From Ancrocorticia sp. (lineage in GTDB: Bacteria > Actinomycetota > Actinomycetes > Actinomycetales > Actinomycetaceae), in NCBI GenBank assembly GCA_022648165.1, contig JALCLX010000009.1, forward strand, positions 21,263-85,262: a DNA stretch of 64,000 nucleotides, read 5' to 3'. Numbering within the stretch: position 1 is the first letter of the stretch; each line of letters opens with the position of its first letter. The notes below the pieces were generated by a model, which was not told the DNA's origin, searched no databases, and saw only the letters and a program-made list of their open reading frames with translations. This document shows, in pieces, positions 46,673 through 54,837 of this stretch. The translations under genes and the position numbers were made by a program.

Positions 46673-46701
46673 ATTCTCGCTGAAGAGAGCGGTGTGACCA
46701 A
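46673..46701 (-). promoter_or_regulatory. Leaderless promoter of the YigZ gene
   Basis: On the minus strand TTGGTC (complement of 46696-46701), a 17-base spacer and GAGAAT (complement of 46673-46678) form a promoter. The ATG at 46666 follows six bases after the -10, so transcription would start at the start codon. Confidence 0.6.
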
Positions 46702-46853
46702 CTACTCTGGCTTCATCCCAGCTACTTGCCATTCGGGGTTAGCGCCTGTTCACGGCATCGGGTAAAGTAGATGCTTGTGCGCATTGGCTTGGGGCCAGTG
46801 CTTGAAGACCGAGGGCCGCAGCGGCGGCCACCACAAGTGAGAGGAGCGGCATC

Positions 46854-47018
46854 ATGGCAGTACCTAAGCGCAAGATGTCTCGCAGCAACACTCGCTCTCG
46901 CCGTTCCCAGTGGAAGGCCGAGCTCACAGAGCTTCAGACCATCCGCGTTCAGGGCCGCGACGTGCGTATCCCGCGTAGGCTTGCGAAGGCCTATCAGACG
47001 GGCTTGCTGTCTGACTGA
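46854..47018 (+). CDS. rpmF: 50S ribosomal protein L32
   Basis: A 54-residue protein beginning [20 protein letters not shown], the L32 signature, and ending in a basic segment. It is the cysteine-free form, which is usual in actinobacteria. ATG 46854 is seven bases after GAGGAG (46841-46846). TAAAGT at 46763-46768 is a plausible -10, giving a leader of about 80 bases with small GC-rich stems. A strong terminator follows 17 bases after the stop, so it is transcribed alone. Confidence 0.95.
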   Translation: MAVPKRKMSRSNTRSRRSQWKAELTELQTIRVQGRDVRIPRRLAKAYQTGLLSD

Positions 47019-47035
47019 CGCATCTATAAAAACTT

Positions 47036-47072
47036 CACATGCCCCGCTCACCTTCGGTGGGCGGGGCATGTG
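47036..47072 (+). terminator. Strong hairpin terminator after rpmF
   Basis: Bases 47036-47052 (CACATGCCCCGCTCACC) pair with 47056-47072 across a TTC loop, a 17-bp stem with a single G-U pair. It is preceded by TATAAAAACTT. A clear T-run after the stem is lacking. Confidence 0.85.
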
Positions 47073-47153
47073 CGATCTTGACGATCGCATGTGTCCTCGC
47101 TGAGGATGAACAGTACCCTGATGAGGGGGAGCTCATGGAAAGAGGAGGAGCTC

Positions 47154-47369
47154 ATGGGTGGTGTTGTGAAAGTGGCGCTTGGTAGCGTGTCGGACGTGGC
47201 CGGCGAGACACGTCCTGACGTGCCCGAGCTTGTCGATTCGTTTGGGCGAGTAGCTCGCGATCTGCGTGTCTCACTCACCGACCGCTGCAATCTGCGCTGT
47301 CAATACTGCATGCCAGCTGAGGGGGTGCAGTTATTGCCGTCTCCTACTCTTTTGACTATGGGATTGTGA
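47154..47369 (+). pseudogene. moaA: Truncated moaA (radical SAM GTP 3',8-cyclase) remnant
   Basis: The frame encodes 71 residues. From about residue 26, [20 protein letters not shown] and [12 protein letters not shown] are the unmistakable N-terminus of MoaA, including the CxxxCxxC [4Fe-4S]/SAM motif. After LLPSPTLLT the match stops and the frame ends at once (MGL, TGA). The remaining roughly 250 residues are missing and the ArsR-like gene begins within the last codons. A GAGGAGGAG site precedes ATG 47154, so a short peptide could still be made. This is best read as a deletion relic of molybdenum cofactor genes. Confidence 0.85.
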
Positions 47370-48019
47370 ACAATGCGGAGACGACAGCGAAGCTGAAGGC
47401 GATCGCAAATCCAGTGCGCCGGAAGCTGCTTGATGCGCTTGTGCGCCGTCGGTTCGCGCGCGCAACTGATTTGGCCGCTGATCTAGGTATTCCAGCGAAT
47501 AAGGTGAGTTTTCATCTTCGCGTGTTGGCGGATGCTGGGTTCATCGAGGACGATGCGGGCCGTGCGCGCGATAAGCGTGATCGCGTGTGGAAGCTGACAG
47601 GCGTGAACCTGCGGCTTGGGGATATAGCGTTGTCGGGTGACGGTCGACGTTTAGCCGGTGCGGTGGTGGATGAGTTGTTTACGGACCATCAGGATCTCGT
47701 GCGGCGTGTGGCTCTTCACGCTGGCGAGCGCTTCGCACGCGGGCGTGATACAGAAGTGGGAGCTGCGAGCTCTCAGCGTGGTGTAGATGGTGACATCCCG
47801 GGAACGCTTTCGAAAGCCGCCGCTACTGATGCTACAGGAGACGACCATGTGTACTTTTCACATGCGCGTGTACTTCTGACGGCGCAACAGATGGACGACG
47901 CCCTCGAACAGTTTCGGGCAACCATAGAGGCATGTGATGCACGGAACAAGCCTGATATGCCGAACGTGTCAGTATGGGACGTTGACCTACTCGCGGCCGA
48001 CGACCAGGTCCGGAGTTAA
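47366..48019 (+). CDS. ArsR-like winged-helix transcriptional regulator
   Basis: A 217-residue DNA-binding protein. Residues 5-85 form a winged helix: [16 protein letters not shown], then the recognition region [21 protein letters not shown] and the wing RVWKLTG. The C-terminal half is unlike metal-sensing ArsR proteins and includes a helical segment ([19 protein letters not shown]); ligand and targets are unknown. It starts with a GTG, and GACTAT (47354-47359) lies six bases before it, so it seems leaderless with a promoter inside the moaA remnant. It is convergent with the OsmC gene. Confidence 0.82.
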   Translation: MNNAETTAKLKAIANPVRRKLLDALVRRRFARATDLAADLGIPANKVSFHLRVLADAGFIEDDAGRARDKRDRVWKLTGVNLRLGDIALSGDGRRLAGAVVDELFTDHQDLVRRVALHAGERFARGRDTEVGAASSQRGVDGDIPGTLSKAAATDATGDDHVYFSHARVLLTAQQMDDALEQFRATIEACDARNKPDMPNVSVWDVDLLAADDQVRS

Positions 48020-48027
48020 GGGTTGGC

Positions 48028-48453
48028 TCAATCCTCACGAACTATTGCCGCACCGCGCACGATGCCATGATCGAGCGTGCGGCCGATCGTACAGTAGCGT
48101 TCAATGGCGGCCAATGCCTTTTCGCGCAGCTCGGTTTCCATTTCTGGTGTCATGTCGCCAAATTTGGGCACGAGTTCCACATCGAGTTCGGAGATCCTGT
48201 TTTCATCCTTCAGGTAGGTGCTGGCGACTCGGCCGGTCATTTCGAAGTTTTCGCCCAGCCCGTGCTCCAGCCGGGCCTCGGCCGAAAGCGCATTGCAGCC
48301 GATGAGTGCGGCCTTGAGTAAATCGCCTGGGCTCCAAAGGCCGGGGCCGTGCCCTATTTCGAGCGTTGCACCAGCAGCATTCTCTGCATGATAGGTGCGA
48401 TGCCCTGTGCGGACGACGCGGACATCCGGTTTCTCTGCTGCATTTTCTGACAT
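48028..48453 (-). CDS. OsmC/Ohr family protein
   Basis: A 141-residue thiol peroxidase-fold protein. The two catalytic cysteines are in LIGCNALSAE and RYCTIGRT. The family protects against organic or fatty-acid hydroperoxides; the subgroup (OsmC or Ohr-like) is not certain. The ATG at 48453 is preceded on the minus strand by GGGAGG; a GTG at 48471 would translate that site and is rejected. It is convergent with the ArsR-like gene. The 520 bases upstream are gene-free up to tRNA-Gly. Confidence 0.88.
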   Translation of the reverse strand: MSENAAEKPDVRVVRTGHRTYHAENAAGATLEIGHGPGLWSPGDLLKAALIGCNALSAEARLEHGLGENFEMTGRVASTYLKDENRISELDVELVPKFGDMTPEMETELREKALAAIERYCTIGRTLDHGIVRGAAIVRED

Positions 48454-48509
48454 GGTGGACCTCCCTCTCACCTGTGGATTCTATCTCTTCTGCGGGTGGC
48501 CCCGGAGCC

Positions 48510-48550
48510 AGGAGTTAAGCGGCTCCGAAGTGAGGAGTTAAGTGGTTCCG
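48510..48550 (+). repeat. 18-bp near-identical tandem repeat
   Basis: AGGAGTTAAGCGGCTCCG at 48510-48527 and AGGAGTTAAGTGGTTCCG at 48533-48550 differ at two positions, with a 23-base period. They lie upstream of the OsmC gene in a 520-bp gene-free stretch (48454-48974) that otherwise holds two inverted repeats and palindromic element copy C. GTTCCC/GGGAAC around TTGC at 48649-48664 is a possible operator. Confidence 0.8.
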
Positions 48551-48587
48551 GCCCGCAGACCAGGAGACCAATCCATCTGCGGGCCGG
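48548..48587. other. Perfect 12-bp inverted repeat (hairpin) in the OsmC-tRNA gap
   Basis: CCGGCCCGCAGA (48548-48559) pairs with TCTGCGGGCCGG (48576-48587) around 16 bases. No gene on the plus strand ends just before it, and no T-run follows either arm, so its role is unclear; it could insulate the OsmC promoter from upstream transcription. Confidence 0.6.
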
Positions 48588-48743
48588 ATATTCACATCAC
48601 GAGAAGTGCAGTACGCGGAAGGGAAGAAACACGCATGCACCACATTCCGTTCCCTTGCGGGAACATTCTTTAACGTAGGCATGGTAGCTGGGCAAACAAG
48701 CCTCAATGCCTGGGAAAACTCTGACCGATACGCCCTGCGAATG

Positions 48744-48812
48744 CCTTTTCTAGCTGAAACCGGCAAATGCGCAGGAACGAGTGCCAGCTGGGCCGGTTTC
48801 AGCTAGAAAAAG
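48744..48812. repeat. Palindromic intergenic element, copy C (69 bp)
   Basis: The arms are nearly perfect over about 20 bases: left CCTTTTCTAGCTGAAACCGG, right CCGGTTTCAGCTAGAAAAAG. The interior keeps GCGCAGG, GTGCC at element positions 38-42 and GCTGGG. It is the most symmetric of the three copies in this window (others at 1542 and 15598). It lies between the OsmC gene and tRNA-Gly. Confidence 0.85.
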
Positions 48813-48942
48813 TTGCAAAGTTGCGCAGCGGTGCGGTGGGAAGGTTGCGGGCGACGGCGTCGTTATGCGAGGAAGGCGACGTCGCCGTGCGAAGAAGTCG
48901 GGGCATTATGAGGCACGCCGTCGGGACGCTGCTAAACAAGAC

Positions 48943-48971
48943 GCCGGGGCACTGGTCACCGGCGCCCCGGC
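48943..48971 (-). terminator. Likely terminator of tRNA-Gly
   Basis: GCCGGGGC (48943-48950) and GCCCCGGC (48964-48971) form an 8-bp GC stem just downstream of the tRNA on the minus strand. It is followed there by GTCTTGTTT. Confidence 0.6.
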
Positions 48972-48974
48972 ACG

Positions 48975-49048
48975 TGGAGCGAACGACGGGAATCGAACCC
49001 GCGTAATCTGCTTGGAAGGCAGAGGCTCTACCATTGAGCTACGTTCGC
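48975..49048 (-). tRNA. tRNA-Gly (anticodon TCC)
   Basis: On the minus strand it begins GCGAACGTAGCTCAATGG. The acceptor stem GCGAACG pairs with CGTTCGC, the anticodon stem-loop is TCTGC-CTTCCAA-GCAGA with anticodon TCC, and the T loop is TTCGATT. The discriminator is T and the CCA end is encoded (48975-48977), unlike the other two tRNAs of the window. Confidence 0.95.
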
Positions 49049-49151
49049 ATGCCTAACGAGAATACCAGGAATTCGCGGCGAGTTTCACGCCGAAGGGCTG
49101 TGATGTGCATAGCGCGAGTATTTCGCCTAAGATAACAAGGTCCACAGTGAA

Positions 49152-49224
49152 CGGGGTATGGCGCAGTTGGTAGCGCGCCCGCTTTGGGAGCGGGAGGCCG
49201 TGGGTTCAAGTCCCGCTACCCCGA
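49152..49224 (+). tRNA. tRNA-Pro (anticodon TGG)
   Basis: It starts CGGGGTATGGCGCAG and ends CTACCCCGA. The acceptor stem CGGGGTA pairs with TACCCCG, the anticodon arm is CCCGC-TTTGGGA-GCGGG with anticodon TGG, and the T loop is TTCAAGT. The CCA end is not encoded. Its last eight bases and the next 11 recur 76 bases downstream. Confidence 0.95.
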
Positions 49225-49311
49225 CGAAATCCGAGAGCAATCGAGCTCGCTCGTATTGCCGAGGATGAGGAGTGGGTCGGAGGTGTGCCGAATACCCCGA
49301 CGAAATCCGAG
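49217..49311 (+). repeat. Direct repeat of the tRNA-Pro 3' end (att-like)
   Basis: TACCCCGACGAAATCCGAG occurs at 49217-49235, overlapping the tRNA-Pro 3' end, and again at 49293-49311. Only 57 bases lie between the copies and they hold no gene. A duplicated tRNA 3' end is the usual footprint of site-specific integration, so this may be an empty or collapsed attachment site. The rest of the 285-bp gap to the lipoprotein gene holds a promoter and operator but no gene. Confidence 0.8.
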
Positions 49312-49405
49312 CCGCGTAAAGAAGTTTGCATAGGCGGTGTGTTGCGCGCGACGGCGTCGCCGTCGGATCGGCTGCCAGGTAACGGTGTATCGAATAGCGG
49401 CTCGC

Positions 49406-49434
49406 TTGCGCGAGTAAATGTAAGCGCATACACT
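49406..49434 (+). promoter_or_regulatory. Promoter and operator-like palindrome of the sugar operon
   Basis: TTGCGC (49406-49411), a 17-base spacer and TACACT (49429-49434) form a promoter 75 bases before the lipoprotein start. The dyad TGTAAGCGCATACA (49419-49432, 12 of 14 positions symmetric, central CG) covers the spacer end and the -10. LacI-family operators are typically CG-centred dyads placed like this, so it is a good candidate site for the LacI protein encoded at the far end of the operon. Confidence 0.6.
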
Positions 49435-49509
49435 GGCTGAGTTGGCGGGCATCAACCACGGGGTGCGTGGCTATGAGTGCCGCTTGTCGATCACGAAGGA
49501 GTGATTCAA

Positions 49510-51186
49510 ATGAGACAATGGGGAAAGAAAAGAAGGGCACAAGTTGCGGCGCTCGCTGTAATTTCTTGCGTGGCGGTAGGCCTGACGGGTTGCTCCAGTT
49601 CGGATTCTGGTGCCACCTCTAGTGCGGGAAGTTCCGCGGGGAGCGGATCTACCACGGCGGGGCCGTTGCTCGTGGCGGCGGATAACGGTTCGCCAAATTT
49701 CGAGCGGAATTTCAATCCGTATTCGGGTACGAAGCGCACAATGGCAACGGTGATTTATGAGCCGCTCTTTGTGCTCAATTCTATGAAGGGCGAACTGGTG
49801 CCGTTCCTAGGAGTGTCCTACGAGCAGCCCGATGCAAAGACGATCGTTGTGACGTTACGCGATAGCGCGACATGGTCGGATGACGAAGCCTTCAGCGCGG
49901 ACGATGTCACCTTCACATATGACCTTCTGAAGAAGTTCCCGGCGTTGGATACCACGGGCGTGTGGCAGTATATCGACACTGTCAGTGCAGCGGGCAACAA
50001 GGTCACGATTACCTTGAAGGAAGCTGATGTGCCGGCCGCGAATATCGTGCTCACAGTTCCAATCGTCCCGAAGCACATCTGGGAGGACGTGTCTGATCCC
50101 ACCACGTACAAGGACGAAAATCCAGTGGGAACAGGTCCATACGTGCTGGATAAGTTCACCGCTACGCAGTACACGATGAAGAAGAACGAAACGTACTATC
50201 AGGCGGATAAGGTTGCCGCTCCGGAACTAACCCTTCCTGCATCAAATACGCAGCTTGAAGTTGTGAACAACAATTATGACTGGGCGTATGCCTACATCTC
50301 GGATGTCGAGAATACCTGGGTAAAGGCTCACGAGGGAAACACGTACTGGTTCCCGCCGGGCGGCACGGTAGCCATCATGCCCAACCTGACGAAGGCGCCT
50401 TTTGATAATGCGGACTTCCGCCGCGGCCTATCGGCGGCTCTGGATCGTGAGAAGATTGCGGACACGGCTGAAGAAGGCTATGTGGATGCCGCTGGCCAAA
50501 CTGGACTGTTGTTGCCCAACCAAGATGAATGGCTCGATAGCTCAATCCCAGACAAGGGTGCGATTACTCAAGACCTTGACAAGGCAAAAGAGTATTTCGA
50601 GAAGGCGGGCTATACGTATGACGGCGACAAATTGGTGGATTCTTCCGGGCAGCAAGTCTCTATGTCCTTGACTACTCCTAACGGCTGGACCGATTGGTTG
50701 CGGGGAGCTCAGGAAGTCCAAAAGGAACTAACGGCTGCTGGAATTGACGTGAAGCTCAATCAGCCGCAGCCGGCAGCGTACTATCAGGCGCAGCAGAACG
50801 GCGATTTCGACCTTCTGCTTTCTTCCTTCGGAGGCACGGGTTCCATATACACGGACTTTAACAACCTTCTCAGCAGTTCGTTCTACCAGCCAATCGGCAC
50901 TGCTACTCAAGCGAACTTTGAGCGGTACAAGGATTCGGACGTCGATGCGACGTTAGACAAGCTGAAGTCTGCAACTGATGTGGACGAGCAAAAGCAGCTG
51001 GGCTATGCGCTGCAACAGAAGATGTACGACGACGTCCCCGTGATCGGTTTGTTCTATGGCGGGCTTTGGGGGTTGTTCTCCGAGCGCCAGTATACGGGTT
51101 GGCCAAGCGCGGATAACCCATATGCTTCGCCCGCAACATGGGGTTCGAATCCGCTGCTGATTCTGACCAATATTACTGCTAAGTGA
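49510..51186 (+). CDS. ABC transporter substrate-binding lipoprotein (SBP family 5)
   Basis: An extracytoplasmic solute-binding protein of the oligopeptide/oligosaccharide class, 558 residues. From ATG 49510 (AAGGAG at 49496-49501) there is a lipoprotein signal with basic n-region (KKRR) and lipobox VGLTGC, so Cys28 is lipidated, followed by a Ser/Gly linker. The SBP_bac_5 core has FNPYSGTKRTMATVIYEPL, TFTYDLLKKFPAL-like, and NADFRRGLSAALDRE blocks. Family 5 members bind peptides, but several bind cello- or other oligosaccharides; the downstream glycosidase genes favour a sugar. It is the first gene of the operon and is followed by a hairpin. Confidence 0.93.
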   Translation: MRQWGKKRRAQVAALAVISCVAVGLTGCSSSDSGATSSAGSSAGSGSTTAGPLLVAADNGSPNFERNFNPYSGTKRTMATVIYEPLFVLNSMKGELVPFLGVSYEQPDAKTIVVTLRDSATWSDDEAFSADDVTFTYDLLKKFPALDTTGVWQYIDTVSAAGNKVTITLKEADVPAANIVLTVPIVPKHIWEDVSDPTTYKDENPVGTGPYVLDKFTATQYTMKKNETYYQADKVAAPELTLPASNTQLEVVNNNYDWAYAYISDVENTWVKAHEGNTYWFPPGGTVAIMPNLTKAPFDNADFRRGLSAALDREKIADTAEEGYVDAAGQTGLLLPNQDEWLDSSIPDKGAITQDLDKAKEYFEKAGYTYDGDKLVDSSGQQVSMSLTTPNGWTDWLRGAQEVQKELTAAGIDVKLNQPQPAAYYQAQQNGDFDLLLSSFGGTGSIYTDFNNLLSSSFYQPIGTATQANFERYKDSDVDATLDKLKSATDVDEQKQLGYALQQKMYDDVPVIGLFYGGLWGLFSERQYTGWPSADNPYASPATWGSNPLLILTNITAK

Positions 51187-51200
51187 GTGGTCCGGCACGC

Positions 51201-51233
51201 TATCCCGGGGAGGACATAGTGCCCCCCGGGATA
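51201..51233 (+). other. Intercistronic hairpin after the binding-protein gene
   Basis: TATCCCGGGG (51201-51210) pairs perfectly with CCCCGGGATA (51224-51233). Located between the binding-protein and permease genes with no T-run, it probably stabilises the upstream mRNA and reduces read-through, giving more binding protein than permease, as is common in ABC importers. Confidence 0.7.
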
Positions 51234-51252
51234 CCCGGAGAGAAGAACGATT

Positions 51253-52230
51253 GTGAGATACGTACTGCGAAAGCTTGGACTGTTCCTCCTCACTCTATGG
51301 GCAGCAGTCACGCTAAATTTCCTGTTGCCGCGGCTCATGCCGGGATCCCCAACGGATGCGGCACTCGCGAAACTTGCACAAAACGGGCCTGTTTCTCCCG
51401 CCACCAAGGCGGCTATTGAAGCGCAGCTCGGTGTGCCCGGAGGAAGTGTGTGGAGCCAGTATGTGGACTACTTGAACCAAGTTGTTCACTTGAACTTCGG
51501 TGATTCCTACACATACGCGGAAAAAGTGAGCACATTGGTGGGACAGGCCCTACCGTGGACTCTGGTCATGGTGGGCATCGTGACGATTCTCGCCTTTGTA
51601 GTGGGCACGCTTCTGGGCGTTTTTGCCGCATGGCACCGTGGTACATGGATGGATGCGCTGCCCACATTGGCGGGCACATTTCTTTCCGCCTTCCCCTACT
51701 TTTGGACGGCGCTGCTTCTCGTGTATTTCTTGGGTTACCAGGCGAAACTTTTTCCCACCACCGGCGCATACGCGGCCGGAACAGTTCCGAATGCATCGGG
51801 TTCGTTCTTGGGCGATGCTTTGATGCATGCGCTGCTACCTGCCTTGACCATCTTTATCACCTCGCTTGGCGGTTGGATTTCCGGGATGAGGAACTCGATG
51901 ATCAACACGCTGGGAGACGATTACATAGTCTTCGCTGAGGCGAATGGGTTGCACAGCAGAACCGTTGCGATGAGATACGCCGCACGCAACGCCATTCTTC
52001 CCAATCTGACCAGCTTTGGCCTCGCGTTAGGCGGCGTGGTTGGCGGATCACTCCTCGTCGAGCAGGTCTATTCATATCCCGGCGTGGGCTACTTGCTGTA
52101 CAACGCGGTGACCAATCAGGACTATCCGCTGATGCAAGCGCTCTTCCTGATGATTACGGTGAGCGTTTTGTTGGCCAATTTTGTGGTGGACATCCTGTAT
52201 GGATTCCTGGATCCGAGGACGCGGAAATGA
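51253..52230 (+). CDS. ABC transporter permease, DppB/OppB type
   Basis: A 325-residue inner-membrane permease with six predicted helices. MRYVLRKLGLFLLTLWAAVTLNFLLPRLMPG-type N-terminus is spread over residues 1-31 as in DppB. The EAA loop that contacts the ATPase is around FAEANGLHSRTVAMRYAARNAILP, split by its conserved Gly. It starts with a GTG. It forms the pore with the next gene product. The stop overlaps the next ATG (ATGA). Confidence 0.93.
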   Translation: MRYVLRKLGLFLLTLWAAVTLNFLLPRLMPGSPTDAALAKLAQNGPVSPATKAAIEAQLGVPGGSVWSQYVDYLNQVVHLNFGDSYTYAEKVSTLVGQALPWTLVMVGIVTILAFVVGTLLGVFAAWHRGTWMDALPTLAGTFLSAFPYFWTALLLVYFLGYQAKLFPTTGAYAAGTVPNASGSFLGDALMHALLPALTIFITSLGGWISGMRNSMINTLGDDYIVFAEANGLHSRTVAMRYAARNAILPNLTSFGLALGGVVGGSLLVEQVYSYPGVGYLLYNAVTNQDYPLMQALFLMITVSVLLANFVVDILYGFLDPRTRK

Positions 52231-53165
52231 CAACGATACAGAACGGTACAGGTGCCACGGTGGACACACGACCACATAAGAGGCGCATACATCCATGGAC
52301 GCGATCCTTTCGAACATTCGGGCGTGGCTTCGTCACCGTGTGGGCCAGCGGTAAGGCGCGTGTTGGCCTTGTGATTTTGGGTGTTTTTGTCATCATGGCA
52401 GTTTTCGCTCCATGGATTGCGCCATACAGTCCCACCGATAATTCATTCGGCCGTAGGCTCGCACCCGGCGCAGCACACTGGTTCGGCACCACTTCCGCGG
52501 GTGAAGACGTACTTTCGCAGGTCATCTTCGGTTCCCGTATTTCCCTCGTTGTTGGATTGGTAGCAGGCGGGTTGGCCACCATTGTTGCTCTGATCGTGGG
52601 AATGTCATGGGGCTACACAAAAGGCAAGGTTGGCGATGTACTCAACTTCATTGTCAATCTGTTTCTGGTGATCCCAGCTCTGCCGCTCATGATCATTATC
52701 GCCGCATACCTCCAAAACGGAGGTCTGCCGATGATCATATTGGTAGTGGTGATTACTGGATGGGCGTGGGGCGCACGCGTGCTGCGTAGCCAGACTCAAT
52801 CGTTGCGTGGCCGCGATTTTGTTACCGCTGCTCAATTTTCTGGCGATTCCGGTTGGCGGATCATCTTCCACGAGATTCTCCCGAATATGACATCGATCGT
52901 GGCAGGAAGCTTCTTCGGGGCGGCAACATCAGCTGTTCTCTCGGAGGCGGGTCTGTCCTTCTTAGGGATCGGCGATTCTACAACAGTGAGCTGGGGTTCA
53001 ATGCTCTATTGGGCCCAGAATTCTAACGCTTTGTTGCTCGGACAATGGGTGCTTTTGCTGGTGCCTGGATTGTGTATTGCGTTGCTGTCGCTTTCGCTCA
53101 CTCTGATCAATTTCGGTGTTGATGGATTGTCTAATCCGCGTTTGCGCGAAGGAGCATCACGATGA
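52227..53165 (+). CDS. ABC transporter permease, DppC/OppC type
   Basis: The second pore subunit, 312 residues. A charged cytoplasmic N-terminus of about 40 residues is followed by six helices. The conserved periplasmic block HWFGTTSAGEDVLSQVIFG (near residues 85-103) and the EAA region RGRDFVTAAQFSGDSG are typical of DppC. It overlaps both neighbours by four bases (ATGA), so the importer subunits are tightly coupled. Confidence 0.93.
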   Translation: MTTIQNGTGATVDTRPHKRRIHPWTRSFRTFGRGFVTVWASGKARVGLVILGVFVIMAVFAPWIAPYSPTDNSFGRRLAPGAAHWFGTTSAGEDVLSQVIFGSRISLVVGLVAGGLATIVALIVGMSWGYTKGKVGDVLNFIVNLFLVIPALPLMIIIAAYLQNGGLPMIILVVVITGWAWGARVLRSQTQSLRGRDFVTAAQFSGDSGWRIIFHEILPNMTSIVAGSFFGAATSAVLSEAGLSFLGIGDSTTVSWGSMLYWAQNSNALLLGQWVLLLVPGLCIALLSLSLTLINFGVDGLSNPRLREGASR

Positions 53166-54826
53166 GCCTATTGACGGTTGAAAACCTGTCTGTTGTGTAT
53201 GAGCCACGCGGTTCATTACCAACGAAAGCCGTGCGCAACGTCTCTCTGCGTTTGGAGCAAGGCGAGTTTGTAGGAATCGTTGGCGAATCGGGTTCCGGTA
53301 AGTCCACATTGGGTTTTGCAATTACACGTTTATTGCGCAATCCGGCGCGTATCGAGAGTGGAAAGATCATTTTCGATGGCAAAGATATCGCCGGGATGAC
53401 GCGCGAGCAGCTGCGGGAACAGCGTCAGGGTGGTTTTGCGATGGTCTTGCAAGCCGGAATGAACGCGCTCAATCCGGTTCGAACCATCGGGAAGCACTTT
53501 GACGATATCTTCAGAGCACATGGGCATATCGACCGCAAAGATTTTGCCGCGCGCGCAGCTGAGCTTGTACAGAAAGTTCGCCTGGATCCACAAGTGTTGG
53601 GAAGTTATCCCGGAGAACTCTCTGGTGGCATGCGCCAGCGGGTGGCTATCTCCTTGGCCCTTGCGTTGGAACCTCGGCTGATGATTTTTGACGAACCGAC
53701 AACGGCCCTCGACGTATTAGTCCAGCATGCCGTGATGGATACGATTCAAGAGCTGCAACGTTCGGAGAATTTCACTGCCATTCTGATCAGCCATGATGTG
53801 GGTCTCGTAATGGAGGCGACCGAGCGCATTCTCGTGATGCACGAGGGTGAGATCGTCGAGGACTCGCCGTCGCACACAATTGCCACACATCCGAAAGATG
53901 CCTATACGCGGATGCTGTTGAGTCACTATGCAGATCCACGGCAGGAGAACATCGATCTTCCGGGGCTGTCTGTTCACGGCGAACGCATCTACACGCATGG
54001 CACGCAGCATGTGGCACCACAGCGTGACCTGGGGGCGACCGAAGCATTTTCTGTTGAGCATGTGACGAAGGTGTATCCGGCGCCTAAACGTGGGGAACAA
54101 CAGGTGCACGCCGTTGACGACGTGTCCTTCGTGATTCAACCGGGAGAGGCGCTGGCACTTGTGGGCCAAAGCGGCTCCGGCAAGAGCACGATCGCGAAGA
54201 TGATGACAGGTGTTGAGAAGCCTTCCTCCGGCCGTATCTTATTTGGTGCTTCAGACGTGTCCACGTTGAACCGCCGTGGCCTGAAGGAGCTGCACCGGCA
54301 GGTGCAGATGGTGTTCCAAGATCCGTATGCCGCCTTGAATCCGATGCACACTGTGGAATATATCTTGTCCCGGCCGCTTGCGAACTACCTTGGGCTGAGA
54401 GGAGATGTGGCACATCAACGTGTGCTCGAACTACTCGACATGGTAGGGCTCACCCCAGCCGAGGAATACGCGGCGAAATTGCCCCACCAGCTGTCTGGAG
54501 GGCAACGGCAGCGTGTGGTGATTGCTCGCGCATTAGCGTCTAATCCGCAGGTTATCGTGGCCGACGAACCGGTATCGATGCTTGACGTCTCCTTGCGCGC
54601 CGGGGTTTTGGGCCTGATTGCTGATTTGCGAGAACACTACGGAGTCTCTGTTTTGTACATCACCCACGACCTCTTGTCCGCCCGAATGGTAACCAACACA
54701 ATCCTTGTTCTGCACAACGGCCGTGTAGTGGAAAGGGGATCTACGCACGACGTCATGCAGCACCCTCATGATCGGTACACGAAGCAACTGCTGGATGCGA
54801 TTCCGCACGTCAGCACGCAAGCGTAG
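53162..54826 (+). CDS. Fused double ABC ATPase (DppD-DppF type)
   Basis: One 554-residue polypeptide carrying both ATPases of an Opp/Dpp-class importer. Domain 1 (about 1-265) has Walker [10 protein letters not shown] near residue 42, [15 protein letters not shown], and Walker [13 protein letters not shown]. Domain 2 (about 295-554) has Walker [25 protein letters not shown], and [12 protein letters not shown]. Each domain ends in the family's extra tail after HDVGLV/HDLLSA. In E. coli these are separate DppD and DppF. It starts at an ATG overlapping the permease stop, and the GH1 gene follows after 11 bases. Confidence 0.94.
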   Translation: MSLLTVENLSVVYEPRGSLPTKAVRNVSLRLEQGEFVGIVGESGSGKSTLGFAITRLLRNPARIESGKIIFDGKDIAGMTREQLREQRQGGFAMVLQAGMNALNPVRTIGKHFDDIFRAHGHIDRKDFAARAAELVQKVRLDPQVLGSYPGELSGGMRQRVAISLALALEPRLMIFDEPTTALDVLVQHAVMDTIQELQRSENFTAILISHDVGLVMEATERILVMHEGEIVEDSPSHTIATHPKDAYTRMLLSHYADPRQENIDLPGLSVHGERIYTHGTQHVAPQRDLGATEAFSVEHVTKVYPAPKRGEQQVHAVDDVSFVIQPGEALALVGQSGSGKSTIAKMMTGVEKPSSGRILFGASDVSTLNRRGLKELHRQVQMVFQDPYAALNPMHTVEYILSRPLANYLGLRGDVAHQRVLELLDMVGLTPAEEYAAKLPHQLSGGQRQRVVIARALASNPQVIVADEPVSMLDVSLRAGVLGLIADLREHYGVSVLYITHDLLSARMVTNTILVLHNGRVVERGSTHDVMQHPHDRYTKQLLDAIPHVSTQA

Positions 54827-54837
54827 GGAGTTACGAG

